From the NCBI GenBank assembly GCA_013153635.1, contig JAADDZ010000020.1, positions 35,379 through 99,378 on the forward strand: a DNA stretch of 64,000 bases. The letters run 5' to 3'. Source of the DNA: Aquificota bacterium (GTDB lineage: Bacteria > Aquificota > Aquificia > Aquificales > Hydrogenothermaceae). Positions 63,945 through 64,000 of this stretch are shown piece after piece. Position 1 is the stretch's first letter; each line of letters opens with the position of its first letter. Below the pieces are notes generated by a model that saw only the letters and a list, made by a program, of their open reading frames with translations, had not been told where the DNA came from and ran no database searches. The translations under genes were made by a program, and so were the position numbers.

Positions 63945-64000
63945 TGGTGCGAGCGGCGGGAGTCGAACCCGCACGGCCTTTCGGCCAAGGGATTTTAAGT
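63945..64000 (-). tRNA. tRNA-Leu (UAA), 3' part
   Basis: Read on the minus strand: anticodon loop CTTAAAA with UAA anticodon, long variable arm TTGGCCGAAAGGCCG typical of tRNA-Leu, T-arm GCGGGTTCGACTCCCGC, acceptor end CGCTCGC and an encoded ACCA. The 5' half lies beyond the window. It marks the right border of the accessory island. Confidence 0.9.

Overview
The window is AT-rich, densely packed bacterial DNA in which many genes share or overlap start and stop codons. The gene set points to the Aquificota, most likely Hydrogenothermaceae (Persephonella/Sulfurihydrogenibium relatives). The clues are one MotA with two tandem MotB proteins (an arrangement known from Aquifex), a MoaC-MoaB fusion, a GpgS/GT78-type glycosyltransferase pair beside glycerate 2-kinase, BioW, LPS enzymes (WaaF, KdsC, LptB) and a short thermophile-like flagellin. 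This placement is inference; no 16S or other marker gene is present.

Layout. 1-5682 (-): PEP synthase (cut by the window edge), GlyRS beta and alpha, HemE. 5797-6180 (+): SCP2 protein. 6167-12986 (-): flagellar stator (MotA, two MotB), a PilZ protein, an AddB-like nuclease and a PolB-type exonuclease. 13102-15090 (+): UvrB. 15074-24164: surface and flagellar region, with a triple-domain glycosyltransferase, a methyltransferase, a second glycosyltransferase and a fliC-flaG-fliD-fliS block behind a near-consensus sigma-28 promoter. 24287-31188 (-): ABM protein, heptosyltransferase, RsgA, prohibitin-like protein and the glucosylglycerate-type solute genes. 31275-35514: hypothetical, DUF255 protein, a hidden 25-residue membrane peptide behind a sigma-54-like promoter, and BioH-like/BioW. 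35898-39552: dienelactone hydrolase, then a KaiC-like ATPase and its near-KaiC regulator, split by an inserted cassette (RHH/RelE toxin-antitoxin, Uma2 protein, transposon-end relic). 39716-60017: ordinary core genes (acyP, LysM/M23, aminotransferase, lptB, moaCB, yifB, bioF, prfB, OmpA/TSP3, mscS, hisA, ridA, folK, kdsC, MATE, comEC).

60018-63944 is the accessory island, ending at a tRNA-Leu(UAA) gene. Three copies of a 42-bp imperfect palindrome (ends TGTAAYAC and RTATTAYW), with a weaker possible fourth, divide it into small blocks. The blocks carry two paralogous HEPN-protein/small-partner gene pairs, one with a ribbon-helix-helix gene in front, an unknown three-gene operon, a 5'-truncated holin-like gene, and a DUF2442 gene behind a truncated DUF4160-like fragment. 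Several genes end or are cut exactly at the repeats. This cassette-like, toxin-antitoxin-rich array is the best candidate here for an undescribed system.

How the genes work together. The stator, PilZ protein, flagellin block and nearby glycosyltransferases form a motility and flagellin-modification neighbourhood. Sigma-28 sites are seen before fliC, less clearly before the small glycosyltransferase, and just after the KaiC-like gene. GlyRS genes, hemE, uvrB, prfB, hisA and bioF are housekeeping genes dispersed in short operons.
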